Assembly: GCF_900110875.1 (NCBI RefSeq)
Contig: NZ_FOFM01000008.1
Span: forward strand, 62,001-126,000
From: Pseudovibrio axinellae
GTDB taxonomy: Bacteria > Pseudomonadota > Alphaproteobacteria > Rhizobiales > Stappiaceae
Direction of reading: 5' to 3'
DNA: 64,000 nucleotides
The position numbers and the translations under genes were made by a program. Position 1 is the stretch's first letter. Each line of letters opens with the position of its first letter. Of the stretch, positions 39,899 through 49,485 are shown piece by piece. The notes beneath the pieces were generated by a model. The model saw only the letters and a list, made by a program, of their open reading frames with translations. It searched no databases and was not told where the DNA came from.

Positions 39899-40531
39899 AT
39901 GCTCATTGAATTTCTACTCAATGCATTTGCCATGCTGTTCGTAACTATCGACCCAATAGGCCTGGCCCCCGTTTTTCTTGCAGTGACAGCAGGAGCAGGT
40001 AGCTCCGAGCGCAAACAAATCGCCATAAAAGCCATCCTGATATCAGGAGGCACCCTCATGGCGTTTTTCTTCGCCGGACGCCAACTTCTCAACGTACTCG
40101 GAATTTCGCAGGCAGCCTTTCAGGTCGCTGGTGGCTTATTGCTGTTCATCATCGCAGTTGAGATGATCTTTGAACATCGCCAGAAACGAAAAGCTGAAAG
40201 CGCCGAAAAGGCCGTTGAGCAAGAAGACCTGTCGCAGACTGCGGTATTTCCGCTTGCCATCCCTTTGATTGCTGGCCCAGCAACCATCTCGGCAATCATC
40301 CTGCTTGCAGGTCAGGCCCCCGGATTCACCGGCCAGATTGGCTTGATTGCCGTACTGCTTTCTGTGCTTGCAATGAGCCTCTTCGTCTTTCTTCTGGCAG
40401 CACGTATCGACCAGCTTTTAGGCTCAACAGTTCAGCTGATCATCACGCGCCTGTTCGGCGTGATCCTTGCCGCACTCTCTGTTCAATTTGTTGCAGACGG
40501 CATCTTCTCACTGATTGATATGCACTCCTAA
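39899..40531 (+). CDS. MarC-family membrane protein
   Basis: 210 residues, six membrane segments. FVTIDPIGLAPVFLAVTAGA near the N-terminus and PLAIPLIAGPATISAIILLA in the middle mark the MarC/UPF0056 family, whose function is unknown despite its early link with multiple antibiotic resistance. A charged cytoplasmic loop (HRQKRKAESAEKAVEQEDL) separates the two halves. AAGG lies nine bases before the ATG. The CDF transporter gene follows after 111 bp, with a hairpin between. Confidence 0.9.
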   Translation: MLIEFLLNAFAMLFVTIDPIGLAPVFLAVTAGAGSSERKQIAIKAILISGGTLMAFFFAGRQLLNVLGISQAAFQVAGGLLLFIIAVEMIFEHRQKRKAESAEKAVEQEDLSQTAVFPLAIPLIAGPATISAIILLAGQAPGFTGQIGLIAVLLSVLAMSLFVFLLAARIDQLLGSTVQLIITRLFGVILAALSVQFVADGIFSLIDMHS

Positions 40532-40536
40532 CAACA

Positions 40537-40568
40537 CTGTGTGCCCGCATCCGATTGTGGGCACACAG
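40537..40568 (+). other. Perfect hairpin between marC and the CDF gene
   Basis: CTGTGTGCCC and GGGCACACAG pair without mismatch around a 12-base loop, five bases after the marC stop codon. No T-run follows on either strand, so it is not a standard terminator; it could protect or separate mRNA ends. Confidence 0.6.
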
Positions 40569-40642
40569 CACTCCCCCTCAGATTGCACTTGAAGTCCCCA
40601 AACACCTCCGTAAAGTCTCCCTTGTACTCACGGAGGATTCTA

Positions 40643-41575
40643 ATGGCTGCCCACGGCTCCAAAAAAGTCATTTTTGCCGCCCTTGCTGGCAATTCACTCA
40701 TTGCAATCACCAAGTTTGCAGCCGCCGCATACACCGGCTCAGCCGCGATGCTTTCTGAAGGAATTCACTCGCTTGTAGACACAGGCAACCAAGGCCTATT
40801 GCTACTCGGCATGAAACGCGCAGAAAAACCAGCGGACGACAAACACCCATTTGGATACGGCTCTGAAATCTACTTCTGGGCTTTTGTTGTCGCGATCATG
40901 ATTTTTGCAGTGGGCGCAGGCATCTCGCTTTACGAGGGAATTCAGAAAATTCTGAACCCCCACCCACTTGAATCCGCCTTTGTAGCATATGCCGTTCTTG
41001 GGCTTGCCATGATCTTTGAAGGCTGGGCCTGGATGGTCGCCTATAAGGAATTCAAAAAGACAAAGGGCAACCGGCCTTTCCTTGCAGCTGTGCGAGACAG
41101 CAAAGATCCGACGGTCTTTACGGTCCTCTTTGAAGATACAGCAGCAATGCTAGGCCTTGTCATCGCGCTTGCTGGCATCTACGGCGCTCAAACCTTCGGC
41201 ATCCTCTGGTTAGACGGCGCTGCGTCTGTCGGAATCGGCCTTATCTTGGCTGGTACAGCGTTTGTATTGGCACTAGAAACGAAAGGCCTCCTGATCGGAG
41301 AGAGCGCCTCACCTGAGCTTATTGCCTCTGTTCGCCAGATCCTAATTGCGCCAGCAGCTGTAAAAGGCGTCAACGAAATCAGAACCCTCCATCTTGGACC
41401 AAATGATGTACTACTTGCCGCCTCACTAGACTTTGAGGATGCCCTCACTGCAGGCGCAGTGGAGGAGGTTATCTTTTCATTGGAAGCCACAATTAAACGC
41501 TCACAACCACTGGTCGGACGTGTATTCCTCGAGGTCCAAGCGGCTCAAGACCACATGCACTTTGGCCAGGAATAA
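40643..41575 (+). CDS. Cation diffusion facilitator (CDF) transporter
   Basis: 310 residues. An inner-membrane metal/proton antiporter. Metal-site motif in helix 2 reads EGIHSLVDTGNQ (HxxxD), followed by HPFGYGSEIYFWAF, the pattern of the ZT-like group; the usual helix 5 HxxxD reads EDTAAMLG, where Glu-Asp replaces the His. A cytoplasmic dimerisation domain fills residues 215-305. ATG 40643 is fixed by GGAGG; the longer frame is excluded. Metal not predictable. Confidence 0.88.
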   Translation: MAAHGSKKVIFAALAGNSLIAITKFAAAAYTGSAAMLSEGIHSLVDTGNQGLLLLGMKRAEKPADDKHPFGYGSEIYFWAFVVAIMIFAVGAGISLYEGIQKILNPHPLESAFVAYAVLGLAMIFEGWAWMVAYKEFKKTKGNRPFLAAVRDSKDPTVFTVLFEDTAAMLGLVIALAGIYGAQTFGILWLDGAASVGIGLILAGTAFVLALETKGLLIGESASPELIASVRQILIAPAAVKGVNEIRTLHLGPNDVLLAASLDFEDALTAGAVEEVIFSLEATIKRSQPLVGRVFLEVQAAQDHMHFGQE

Positions 41576-41651
41576 ACCATAGTAAAACTCACTGTGGACT
41601 GCGCGCAAAGCTGCACTATAGGATACACACTTTCAAATTTTGGGTAGAAAA

Positions 41652-42641
41652 ATGACAATACTCGTTACAGGCGGCGCAGGATACATCGGAAGTCATATGG
41701 CATGGTGCCTTCATGACGCTGGTGAAGACTTCGTAGTTATAGACAACCTATCTACGGGCTTTGAGTGGGCTATTCCGCAATCAGTAAAGTTGTATGAAGG
41801 CGACATCACGGACGAGAAGCTGCTTCAAACAATCTTCCATAATCATGACATCACCGCAGTCATTCATTTCGCTGGTTCGATCATCGTACCAGAATCTGTA
41901 TCTAACCCATTGAAATACTATAATAATAATACTGCGGCATCCAGAACACTCATTGAGGCTTGCGTCAAAAACAACATCAAGCATTTCATCTTCTCATCAA
42001 CAGCTGCAGTTTATGGCGACCCAAAAGTTATTCCTGTTTCTGAAGATGCGCCGTTAAGCCCTTTAAGCCCTTACGGCACCTCCAAGCTTATGACGGAACT
42101 CATGCTGCGCGACACTGCAGCAGCCCACGACTTCCAGTACACCGCACTTCGATACTTCAACGTCGCAGGCGCAGACCCGGAAGGCCGCACCGGCCAATCG
42201 ACAAGAAATGCAACGCACTTAATCAAAGTCGCCTGCGAAGCTGCGCTTGGCAAACGCACGCACCTAGGCATTTTTGGAGCAGACTTCGACACTCCAGACA
42301 AAACGGGCATTCGCGATTACATTCACGTTTCGGACCTCGCCAGCGCACATTACCTCGCGCTTAAACGATTACGCGAAGGTGGCGAAAGCATCGTCATGAA
42401 TGCTGGCTATGGTGATGGCTACTCTGTGTTGCAGGTTATCGACGCAGTTAAAGCGGTTTCTGAGGTCGATTTTGAGGTTAAAACGGAGCCACGTCGTGCT
42501 GGCGACTCCCCAAAAGTTGTCGCAGACAATTCAAAAATTATGAGCAATCTGGACTGGAAGCCGCAATTCGATGATCTCCCAACGATTATCCGGCACGCTT
42601 TGAACTGGGAGAAAAAGCTACAGTTCAAAAACAGCCTCTAA
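41652..42641 (+). CDS. galE: UDP-glucose 4-epimerase
   Basis: 329 residues, extended SDR. VTGGAGYIGSHMAWCL binds NAD; FAGSIIVPESVSNPLKYYNNN, SSTAAVYGDP, YGTSKLMTE (YxxxK) and LRYFNVAGADPEGRTGQ are the galE marks. Interconverts UDP-glucose and UDP-galactose. ATG 41652 chosen; the longer frame uses a TTG four codons upstream. It stands apart from the galU operon, with its own terminator. Confidence 0.94.
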   Translation: MTILVTGGAGYIGSHMAWCLHDAGEDFVVIDNLSTGFEWAIPQSVKLYEGDITDEKLLQTIFHNHDITAVIHFAGSIIVPESVSNPLKYYNNNTAASRTLIEACVKNNIKHFIFSSTAAVYGDPKVIPVSEDAPLSPLSPYGTSKLMTELMLRDTAAAHDFQYTALRYFNVAGADPEGRTGQSTRNATHLIKVACEAALGKRTHLGIFGADFDTPDKTGIRDYIHVSDLASAHYLALKRLREGGESIVMNAGYGDGYSVLQVIDAVKAVSEVDFEVKTEPRRAGDSPKVVADNSKIMSNLDWKPQFDDLPTIIRHALNWEKKLQFKNSL

Positions 42642-42647
42642 ACGCAA

Positions 42648-42680
42648 GTGCCGGACGAGATTACTCTTCCGGCACATTTT
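42648..42680 (+). terminator. Terminator after galE
   Basis: GTGCCGGA and TCCGGCAC pair around a 12-base loop, followed by ATTTTAC. It starts six bases after the stop codon. Confidence 0.8.
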
Positions 42681-42722
42681 ACACGCTCAGACATGACATC
42701 CCATACGCAACCAATTCAGCTA

Positions 42723-43160
42723 TCACGGAATCCGAATGATCCGGTCACCCGGCTTGATCCCCAGCTCTGCAGCACGCCCCGCTAACACTTCCAAAACATA
42801 TTTGACCGGAACGTCAGAGGAAATAACGTCTTCTGAAAACGGGACAGTGTTGTGAGCTATGCGCTTAATTTTATAATCCGTACCGATGAAAATGATATCA
42901 AGCGCGCTCGGTGTATTTTTCATCCAAAAATACTGAAGCCCAGATTGCGGAAAAATGAACAACATCCCTTGGTCTGGCGTCAAATCAGTGCGCCCCATAA
43001 GCCCTTTCGCTCTGTCACTGGCACTCTCTGCAACTTGAACCTGAAATGCGTGTTTCCCATTCCCGCTACGCACCTCGAGCGTCTCAGTTCGCATATCAGC
43101 CGCCAAAACCGACATTGCGCCCAGCAAAATGAAAACAAAGGCTAATCGAATAACTCTCAT
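42723..43160 (-). CDS. DUF192 family secreted protein
   Basis: 145 residues. A signal peptide (MRVIRLAFVFILLGAMSVLAAD) precedes a DUF192 domain: SDRAKGLMGRTDLTPDQGMLF, FWMKNTPSALDIIFIG and VLEVLAGRAAELGIKPGDRI. The family is small, periplasmic and of unknown function. ATG 43160 is chosen over 43217 to expose the signal peptide. The cold-shock gene and its terminator lie directly upstream on the same strand, so it needs its own promoter within about 40 bp. Confidence 0.86.
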   Translation of the reverse strand: MRVIRLAFVFILLGAMSVLAADMRTETLEVRSGNGKHAFQVQVAESASDRAKGLMGRTDLTPDQGMLFIFPQSGLQYFWMKNTPSALDIIFIGTDYKIKRIAHNTVPFSEDVISSDVPVKYVLEVLAGRAAELGIKPGDRIIRIP

Positions 43161-43202
43161 GTCACGCTGCACTCCCCTTTTTCCTCCAGCTTTGACGCAA
43201 AG

Positions 43203-43228
43203 AAAAACCCTTGGCAAGTCACCAAGGG
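43203..43228 (-). terminator. Rho-independent terminator after the cold-shock gene
   Basis: CCCTTGG and CCAAGGG pair around a seven-base loop, followed by TTTTTCTTT on the minus strand, 50 bp beyond the stop codon. Confidence 0.88.
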
Positions 43229-43278
43229 CTTGAATTCCAAATTCTTACAAAAGCGCACCCAGAGTCGAAAATGCAACA

Positions 43279-43860
43279 CTAATGCGAGGCGGGAATGTGG
43301 GTTCCAGCTCCAAGCGGGCGGACTTCCGCAGCCATCTTACCCTTAGGACCATCCCCAAAACGAACTTGAACCTTTTGCCCGGGGCGAAGTTCCGTAATGC
43401 CAAAGCGGCGCAATGTCTCCATGTGAATGAATATATCTTCAGTCCCCTCACCACGCGTCAGAAAACCAAAGCCCTTGACGCGATTGAACCATTTCACCTC
43501 CGCTTCGATGAACCCACCATCAGGCAAGACCTGAACATGAGTACGCGATGGTGGCAGCTGGGATGGGTGAACCGCAAAGCTTTCATCCATAGAAAGAATG
43601 CGCATAGCCTGGAGACCGCGAGGCCGATTCAGCACCTCGCACACAACACGCGCGCCCTCATAAGCCGTCTGATAACCATCCCTGCGCAGACAGGTCACAT
43701 GCAGCAAGACGTCAGGCAGATCGTCTTCCGGTTCCACAAACCCATAGCCCTTACCAATATCAAACCACTTGATTGTTCCTGCCACTTGAAGAACATCTAA
43801 GGCTGTATCGTCAACCAGGTCCTCGACAGAGCCTACCTGAGGCGCCGTTTTTACCACCAT
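43279..43860 (-). CDS. Two-domain cold-shock protein
   Basis: 193 residues with two cold-shock domains: GTIKWFDIGKGYGFVEPE (about 29-95) and AEVKWFNRVKGFGFLTRG (about 117-185), joined by a linker with HPSQLPPSRTHVQV. RNP motifs KGYGFV and KGFGFL are intact, so RNA or single-strand DNA binding is expected. This tandem form is common in rhizobia and relatives. ATG 43860 gives the normal N-terminal length; ATG 43893 and 43959 are also in frame. Confidence 0.9.
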   Translation of the reverse strand: MVVKTAPQVGSVEDLVDDTALDVLQVAGTIKWFDIGKGYGFVEPEDDLPDVLLHVTCLRRDGYQTAYEGARVVCEVLNRPRGLQAMRILSMDESFAVHPSQLPPSRTHVQVLPDGGFIEAEVKWFNRVKGFGFLTRGEGTEDIFIHMETLRRFGITELRPGQKVQVRFGDGPKGKMAAEVRPLGAGTHIPASH

Positions 43861-44275
43861 GATGAATGCCCCGAAATTTGCCGCATCTGACATGCAACGC
43901 TCGACCGCAACCGAACGCCGCTTGATTCCACAAAAGAATATCATTACGCCCGACGCCACGAAGGCAAAAAATTAATAAAGAGCTAAATGATCCCCCATTG
44001 ATTTGTTTTGTGTTGTCCTATCAACACTATTTACCTAAATTTCGCAGGGGGTATAGCTAACACTACTGAAAAATTTATCCAGTAGATCCTAAAGTTACTG
44101 TCCTAAGCTCAAAAAATCTTCCGCTAGACAGCACCAAGAGCATACCTTGCATAATACCAATTGAGAAATACTAGTTCCTCTTCCCCTTGAGCATCTTTCG
44201 CGCTAGCTTCGCGCAACCTCAACTGCCGTTAATTTGCTCCCTGACAAGCTAATCCCCAATAAGAAAGAGCACAAC
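43861..44275. other. Intergenic region cold-shock gene / gloA
   Basis: About 415 bases without a convincing gene. It must hold the promoter and 5' leader of the cold-shock gene, which in this family can be long. I see only short inverted repeats (for instance GCGCTAGCTTCGCGC at 44200-44214). Confidence 0.4.
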
Positions 44276-44716
44276 ATGCGTTACCTACACACCATGGTCC
44301 GCGTTAAAGACTTGGAAGAGTCACTTAACTTCTACTGCACCATCTTTGGCCTGGAAGAAACACGCCGCCGCGAGAGCGAGGCAGGCCGCTTCACGCTCGT
44401 CTTTCTCGCCGCATCAAAAGACAAGGATTCCTTTAACGCCTCTTCTGCGCCTGCACTTGAGCTGACTTATAACTGGGATCAGGAAGAGTACACTGGTGGG
44501 CGCAACTTCGGCCACCTCGCCTATGAAGTCGATGATATCTACGAGACTTGCGCAAAACTTCAGGCCGCAGGAATTACCATCAACCGCCCACCACGTGATG
44601 GCTACATGGCTTTCATCGTATCACCGGACGGAATTTCCATCGAACTTCTTCAAAAAGGCGGCAAACTGGAGCCAGCAGAACCTTGGCTGTCTATGGCCAA
44701 CACCGGCACCTGGTAA
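44276..44716 (+). CDS. gloA: Lactoylglutathione lyase (glyoxalase I)
   Basis: 146 residues, VOC fold. Isomerises the methylglyoxal-glutathione adduct. [20 protein letters not shown] carries the first metal His, [15 protein letters not shown] the next, and [13 protein letters not shown] the Glu ligand; [20 protein letters not shown] is very close to proteobacterial GloA. ATG 44276 has GAAAGAG upstream; the frame before it is not coding. Single gene. Confidence 0.93.
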   Translation: MRYLHTMVRVKDLEESLNFYCTIFGLEETRRRESEAGRFTLVFLAASKDKDSFNASSAPALELTYNWDQEEYTGGRNFGHLAYEVDDIYETCAKLQAAGITINRPPRDGYMAFIVSPDGISIELLQKGGKLEPAEPWLSMANTGTW

Positions 44717-44735
44717 AAGACAGGTCTTTGCGATT

Positions 44736-44759
44736 GCACCTCGATGATAATCGAGGTGC
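44736..44759 (+). terminator. Hairpin after gloA
   Basis: GCACCTCGAT and ATCGAGGTGC pair perfectly around the four-base loop GATA, 20 bases after the stop codon. No T-run follows. Confidence 0.5.
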
Positions 44760-44907
44760 TGAAATCTAACGAGAAAATCGAAATATCAACGGCCACTCAT
44801 ATGTGTGGATTGTTTGAATTATAAAATTTTAAGAACTAGACAAGATCCACACAGATCCATATAAGCCACTCCACACAGTACGCATCCTTGCAGTACTGAT
44901 GTAGTGT

Positions 44908-44982
44908 GCGCCCATCGTCTAGCGGTTAGGACGCCGCCCTTTCACGGCGGAAACAGGGGTTCGATTCCCCTTGGGCGTACCA
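44908..44982 (+). tRNA. tRNA-Glu (anticodon TTC)
   Basis: 75 bases including the encoded CCA. Acceptor GCGCCCA pairs with TGGGCGT (first pair G-T); the anticodon stem CCGCC/GGCGG encloses CTTTCAC with TTC at 44941-44943; the T arm is AGGGG-TTCGATT-CCCCT. D-loop sequence CGTCTAGCGGTTAGGACG is typical for tRNA-Glu. Confidence 0.97.
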
Positions 44983-45141
44983 TTTACTTCCCCCCTTAAA
45001 ATCTGAATGACGCTCACCCCGCTTGCATTACTGCGAGCGCAGGACACAAATTTACACACCACCTTTAAACAAAACGCGTGTGTAAGAACCACTCAGACAC
45101 AACACTTTCCCTAAAAGCTGCACCTTCCAACCTTCTCATAC

Positions 45142-45179
45142 AAAAAAGCCCGGTCGCGAACCAAAGTTCACCCCGGGCC
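45142..45179 (-). terminator. Rho-independent terminator after ssb
   Basis: GCCCGG and CCGGGC with inner pairing (GGTGAAC / GTTCGCG) and six T on the minus strand, 22 bp beyond the stop codon. Confidence 0.9.
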
Positions 45180-45200
45180 TCTTGAATTTATGCGCTTAGC

Positions 45201-45770
45201 TTAGAATGGAATCTCGTCGTCCATTCCACCGCCAAAACCACCTGATGGGGCTGAGCCGCCACCGCCACCGCTGCTACCGCCACCAAAGCCGCCGCCGCCC
45301 TGATTTCCTGAGCCACCGCCAAAACCACCGCCTTGGTTTCCAGAACCGCCGCCAAAGCCGCCGCCACCCTGATCGTATCCACCAGACTGGCTATCCTGAC
45401 CGCCCATTCCACCTTCACCACGGCCATCAAGCATGGTCAGCGTAGAATTAAAGCCCTGCAAAACGATCTCGGTTGAATATCGGTCCTGCCCGCTCTGGTC
45501 CTGCCATTTACGAGTTTGTATCTGGCCTTCCAAGTAAACCTTGGAACCTTTGCGCAAGTACTGCTCAGCAACTTTTGCAAGACCCTCGTTGAAGACAACA
45601 ACACGGTGCCATTCGGTACGCTCGCGGCGCTCACCGCTGCTGCGGTCACGCCAGCTTTCAGAAGTTGCGATGCGCAGGTTCACGATGGGGCGACCATCCT
45701 GCGTACGCCGAACTTCCGGATCTGCGCCCAAGTTTCCAACTAAAATAACTTTATTGACGCTACCGGCCAT
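45201..45770 (-). CDS. ssb: Single-stranded DNA-binding protein
   Basis: 189 residues. OB-fold residues 1-110: [57 protein letters not shown]. Then a glycine-rich disordered linker made of [11 protein letters not shown]-type repeats (about 122-182) and the conserved acidic tip DDEIPF that recruits repair and replication proteins. ATG 45770 has AGGAG nine bases upstream. Divergent from uvrA; two LexA boxes lie between them. Confidence 0.97.
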   Translation of the reverse strand: MAGSVNKVILVGNLGADPEVRRTQDGRPIVNLRIATSESWRDRSSGERRERTEWHRVVVFNEGLAKVAEQYLRKGSKVYLEGQIQTRKWQDQSGQDRYSTEIVLQGFNSTLTMLDGRGEGGMGGQDSQSGGYDQGGGGFGGGSGNQGGGFGGGSGNQGGGGFGGGSSGGGGGSAPSGGFGGGMDDEIPF

Positions 45771-45943
45771 TGTTTTACTCCTGATGCGAAGCTCGCCCAA
45801 AGTTTAAGAGAGCTAAGTTGGCAAGTAACCTATGCTCCGCGCCCTACAATTCAAACAGACTTTCTCTTAGGCGTGGGGGGTTGTCCACATTTCCCGCCTA
45901 TTCCGTCGATATATGAGGGGCAAGCAAGCAAGGCTCTTCGCTC

Positions 45944-45958
45944 GTTCTATATTTGTTC
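45944..45958. promoter_or_regulatory. LexA (SOS) box 1
   Basis: GTTC-TATATTT-GTTC, an exact match to the alphaproteobacterial LexA motif GTTC-N7-GTTC. Probably controls ssb. Confidence 0.85.
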
Positions 45959-46054
45959 CATATAATGCCCCGCAGAAGCTCCAAGTTCAACTCTCAATTC
46001 TACGACAGGAGTTTTTTCCAGAAGCGACGCCAAAAAGGCTTGCCCCTTAAAATT

Positions 46055-46069
46055 GTTCCGTTTATGTTC
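46055..46069. promoter_or_regulatory. LexA (SOS) box 2
   Basis: GTTC-CGTTTAT-GTTC, a second exact match, 97 bp from the first start-to-last. Probably controls uvrA. Confidence 0.85.
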
Positions 46070-46170
46070 CACATGTTTTCCTGCGCACATTCTCGCCAAT
46101 TTCGAGGAGCGCGCCAAGCCTCTGTTACTTTCTATATGTGAACTCAGCACCCGTGATAAAGGACAGTTCC

Positions 46171-49104
46171 ATGGCGAAATCGCCAAAACACGATACACAA
46201 AATTCTCCCGCACGTGCTGATCTCATGAAACAGATTACGGTACGCGGCGCTCGCGAACATAATTTGAAAAATGTGGATCTGGACCTTCCACGCGATAGCC
46301 TCATCGTTATGACTGGCCTGTCGGGTTCTGGCAAATCCTCCCTTGCCTTCGATACAATTTATGCCGAGGGGCAGCGCCGCTACGTTGAAAGCTTGAGCGC
46401 ATACGCCCGCCAGTTTTTGGAGATGATGCAAAAGCCGGACGTCGACCAAATTGATGGCCTGTCGCCCGCGATCTCAATTGAACAAAAAACCACTTCCAAA
46501 AACCCGCGCTCCACCGTCGGCACCGTTACCGAGATCTACGATTACATGCGCCTTCTTTTCGCGCGTGTCGGTATCCCATATTCCCCAGCAACCGGCCTTC
46601 CAATTGAGAGTCAGACAGTCTCCCAAATGGTTGATCGTATTTTGATGATGGAGGAAGGCACACGCCTTTATCTTCTTGCCCCCATCGTACGTGGCCGCAA
46701 AGGCGAATATAAAAAAGAACTCGCTGAGCTTATGAAAAAGGGCTTTCAGCGCGTTAAGATTGACGGCGAATACTACGAAATTGCCGATGCTCCCGCGCTC
46801 GACAAAAAATTCAAACACGATATCGACGTCGTTGTTGACCGGATCGTGGTCCGCGAAGACATGGCGGGCCGGCTTGCCGACTCGTTGGAGACCGCACTAG
46901 AACTCGCAGAAGGACTGGCAACAGCTGAATTTGCTGACCAGATAGACGAAAAAGGCAAAGCAAAACAGGTCGTTTTTTCTCAAAAATTCGCCTGTCCAGT
47001 CTCTGGGTTTACAATCCCAGAAATCGAACCTCGCCTGTTTTCATTCAACAACCCCTTCGGCGCTTGTCCAACCTGTGACGGCCTAGGAACAAAGCTCGCC
47101 TTTGAGGCGGAACTGGTGGTACCAGACCAATCGCTCTCTTTGCGTGGTGGGGCAATTCTTCCCTGGTCAAAAACCGGCTCCACATCCCCTTATTACACCC
47201 AGACGCTCGAAGCACTGGCTAAGCACTACAAGCAGCCAATGACAAAGGCCTGGAAGGATCTACCGGAAGACTTCCGCAATGCTGTGCTGTTTGGCAGCGG
47301 CAATACAAAAGTACAATTCGTTTATGACGACGGCACACGCTCTTACAAAACGGAAAAACCGTTTGAAGGCGTCGTTGGCAACATCGAACGCCGCTGGCGC
47401 GAAACAGAATCGCAGATGGTGCGCGATGAACTCTCCCGCTACCAGTCAGATCATGCCTGCGACAGTTGCCACGGCCACCGCTTGAAGGCTGAAGCTCTTT
47501 GCGTAAAGATTGGCGATCGCCATATCGGCGAGATCACCGCCCTCTCCATCAAGACCGCCCACGAATGGTTTTCCAGCATCGACGAAAAACTGTCTGGAAA
47601 GCAGAACGAAATCGCCTACCGCATTTTGAAAGAAATCCGCGAGCGACTGAAGTTCCTCAATGACGTCGGGCTCGAATATCTGTCCTTGGACCGTGCATCC
47701 GGAACACTTTCAGGCGGCGAAAGCCAACGTATTCGTCTCGCCTCACAAATCGGTTCGGGGCTGACAGGCGTTTTGTATGTTCTGGATGAGCCGTCCATCG
47801 GCCTTCACCAGCGCGACAATGCCCGCCTGCTTGAAACGTTGAAGCACCTACGCAATCTTGGCAACACAGTTATTGTGGTGGAACACGACGAAGACGCTGT
47901 TTTAACAGCCGATTACGTGGTCGATGTAGGCCCTGGAGCAGGCATACACGGCGGACAGGTTGTTGCGCAGGGAACACCTGAAGAGGTGATGGCCAACCCA
48001 GCGTCCCTAACGGGTAAATACCTGTCTGGCAAAATCAGCATTCCGCAGCCAGATGAACCGCGAAAGATTGACAAAAACCGCCAGATTAAGGTTTTCGGCG
48101 CTCGCGGCAACAACTTGAAGGATGTGGATGCGACGATCCCACTGGGCACATTCACATGCGTGACCGGCGTATCTGGCGGTGGCAAGTCAACATTCCTCAT
48201 CGACACGGTCTACAAGGCAACCGCCCGCCGTCTGAACGGTGCGCGTGACAACCCCGCCCCGCATGACCGCATCGAAGGCCTTGAGCGACTGGATAAGGTC
48301 ATCGACATTGACCAATCTCCGATCGGCAGAACCCCGCGCTCCAACCCAGCCACCTACACCGGCGCCTTCACGCCGATCCGCGAATGGTTCGCTGGCATGC
48401 CAGAGGCAAAAACACGCGGTTATGCACCAGGGCGCTTCTCCTTCAACGTCAAAGGCGGGCGATGCGAAGCCTGTCAGGGGGACGGCGTTATCAAGATCGA
48501 GATGCACTTCCTTCCCGATGTGTACGTCACCTGCGATGTGTGTAAGGGCAAGCGCTACAACCGCGAAACGCTTGAGGTGCTGTTCAAAGGAAAATCCATT
48601 GCAGACGTTTTGGATATGACCGTTGAAGAAGCTGCCTCCTTCTTCAGTGCGGTGCCTTCCATCCGCGATAAGATGGAAACACTTTCACGCGTTGGCCTTG
48701 GCTATATTAAAGTCGGTCAGCAGGCCACCACATTGTCTGGAGGCGAAGCTCAGCGCGTTAAGCTGGCTAAGGAGCTCTCCAAGCGCTCAACGGGCCGCAC
48801 GCTCTACATTCTGGATGAGCCAACCACAGGGCTCCACTTCCATGATGTTGCCAAGCTGCTGGACGTTCTTCACGAGCTGGTGGATCAAGGCAATACCGTG
48901 TTGGTGATTGAACACAATCTGGAAGTTATCCGCACAGCCGACTGGATTCTCGATCTGGGACCAGAAGGAGGAGACGGCGGCGGCACCATTGTTGCAACTG
49001 GGCGCCCAAGGGATGTTGCTGAAGTCCCAGAAAGCTACACCGGTCACTTCCTCAAAGAGCTGTTTGAAAGACGAAACACCAACAGGCTTGATGCAGCAGA
49101 GTAA
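46171..49104 (+). CDS. uvrA: Excinuclease ABC subunit A
   Basis: 977 residues. Damage-recognising ATPase of nucleotide excision repair. First half: Walker [15 protein letters not shown] near residue 50, a zinc module [18 protein letters not shown]...CPTC near 270-300, signature LSGGESQRI. Second half: Walker [15 protein letters not shown] near 675, zinc module [14 protein letters not shown]...CDVC, signature LSGGEAQRV and [12 protein letters not shown] 46171 has AAGGA upstream; the longer frame starts at a GTG. SOS control is expected from the LexA box at 46055. Confidence 0.98.
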   Translation: MAKSPKHDTQNSPARADLMKQITVRGAREHNLKNVDLDLPRDSLIVMTGLSGSGKSSLAFDTIYAEGQRRYVESLSAYARQFLEMMQKPDVDQIDGLSPAISIEQKTTSKNPRSTVGTVTEIYDYMRLLFARVGIPYSPATGLPIESQTVSQMVDRILMMEEGTRLYLLAPIVRGRKGEYKKELAELMKKGFQRVKIDGEYYEIADAPALDKKFKHDIDVVVDRIVVREDMAGRLADSLETALELAEGLATAEFADQIDEKGKAKQVVFSQKFACPVSGFTIPEIEPRLFSFNNPFGACPTCDGLGTKLAFEAELVVPDQSLSLRGGAILPWSKTGSTSPYYTQTLEALAKHYKQPMTKAWKDLPEDFRNAVLFGSGNTKVQFVYDDGTRSYKTEKPFEGVVGNIERRWRETESQMVRDELSRYQSDHACDSCHGHRLKAEALCVKIGDRHIGEITALSIKTAHEWFSSIDEKLSGKQNEIAYRILKEIRERLKFLNDVGLEYLSLDRASGTLSGGESQRIRLASQIGSGLTGVLYVLDEPSIGLHQRDNARLLETLKHLRNLGNTVIVVEHDEDAVLTADYVVDVGPGAGIHGGQVVAQGTPEEVMANPASLTGKYLSGKISIPQPDEPRKIDKNRQIKVFGARGNNLKDVDATIPLGTFTCVTGVSGGGKSTFLIDTVYKATARRLNGARDNPAPHDRIEGLERLDKVIDIDQSPIGRTPRSNPATYTGAFTPIREWFAGMPEAKTRGYAPGRFSFNVKGGRCEACQGDGVIKIEMHFLPDVYVTCDVCKGKRYNRETLEVLFKGKSIADVLDMTVEEAASFFSAVPSIRDKMETLSRVGLGYIKVGQQATTLSGGEAQRVKLAKELSKRSTGRTLYILDEPTTGLHFHDVAKLLDVLHELVDQGNTVLVIEHNLEVIRTADWILDLGPEGGDGGGTIVATGRPRDVAEVPESYTGHFLKELFERRNTNRLDAAE

Positions 49105-49115
49105 AAAAACACCAG

Positions 49116-49143
49116 ATGACCGGGTCTCAAGCCCGGTCATTTT
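49116..49143 (+). terminator. Terminator after uvrA
   Basis: ATGACCGGG and CCCGGTCAT pair around a seven-base loop, followed by TTTTACC, 11 bases after the stop codon. Confidence 0.85.
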
Positions 49144-49485
49144 ACCTCTCCACGCCAACGCACCCCTCACCTCGCCTCTGGCATAAGCGCTAAACAGCGG
49201 AGAATATCTGCGCAGCGTTGGACCAGTGCAAAGCCCCCAATTATTGAGATATCATTAAAATTCCAGGCTCAATTGAAGCTTAGCCCATGCATTTCTTTTG
49301 AGGTATGCAGATTTGTGCTTCAGATCACAAAATTACTGCAGCGCACAATCTGTCTTATTGTCATTTATGTCTATTTTTTGGTCGGATACGACAACATTTG
49401 ACACAATGCTATGCATATTTTGCATATCGGACATGCGAAATGATGTGATGCACAATACGAAACTCTTTTGTATAAACCAAATCAA
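49144..49485. other. Gene-free stretch upstream of the hairpin RNA locus
   Basis: 342 bases with no convincing gene. A possible sigma-70 promoter is TTGACA (49398-49403) with TGCATA 17 bases on (49421-49426), inside the inverted repeat TATGC...GCATA. A second candidate -10, TATAAA at 49471-49476, lies ten bases before the first hairpin but has no good -35. Either could start the small RNA. Confidence 0.35.

Larger units (their letters stand above)
45771..46170. other. Divergent ssb / uvrA control region
   Basis: 400 bases without a gene. It contains the two LexA boxes given separately. The near one to ssb is 174 bp from its ATG, the other 102 bp from that of uvrA, so each promoter seems to have its own operator and both transcripts a leader of roughly 100 bases. 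Confidence 0.6.

Noticed and set aside
45240-45420. Repeated GGN-rich DNA that looks like a repeat array
   Set aside because: It encodes the glycine-rich linker of SSB in frame; spacing is irregular and it is not a CRISPR array or mobile repeat.
48187-48507. Antisense open frames across uvrA (for example 106 codons, minus strand)
   Set aside because: Shadows of uvrA, no start signals, no family resemblance.
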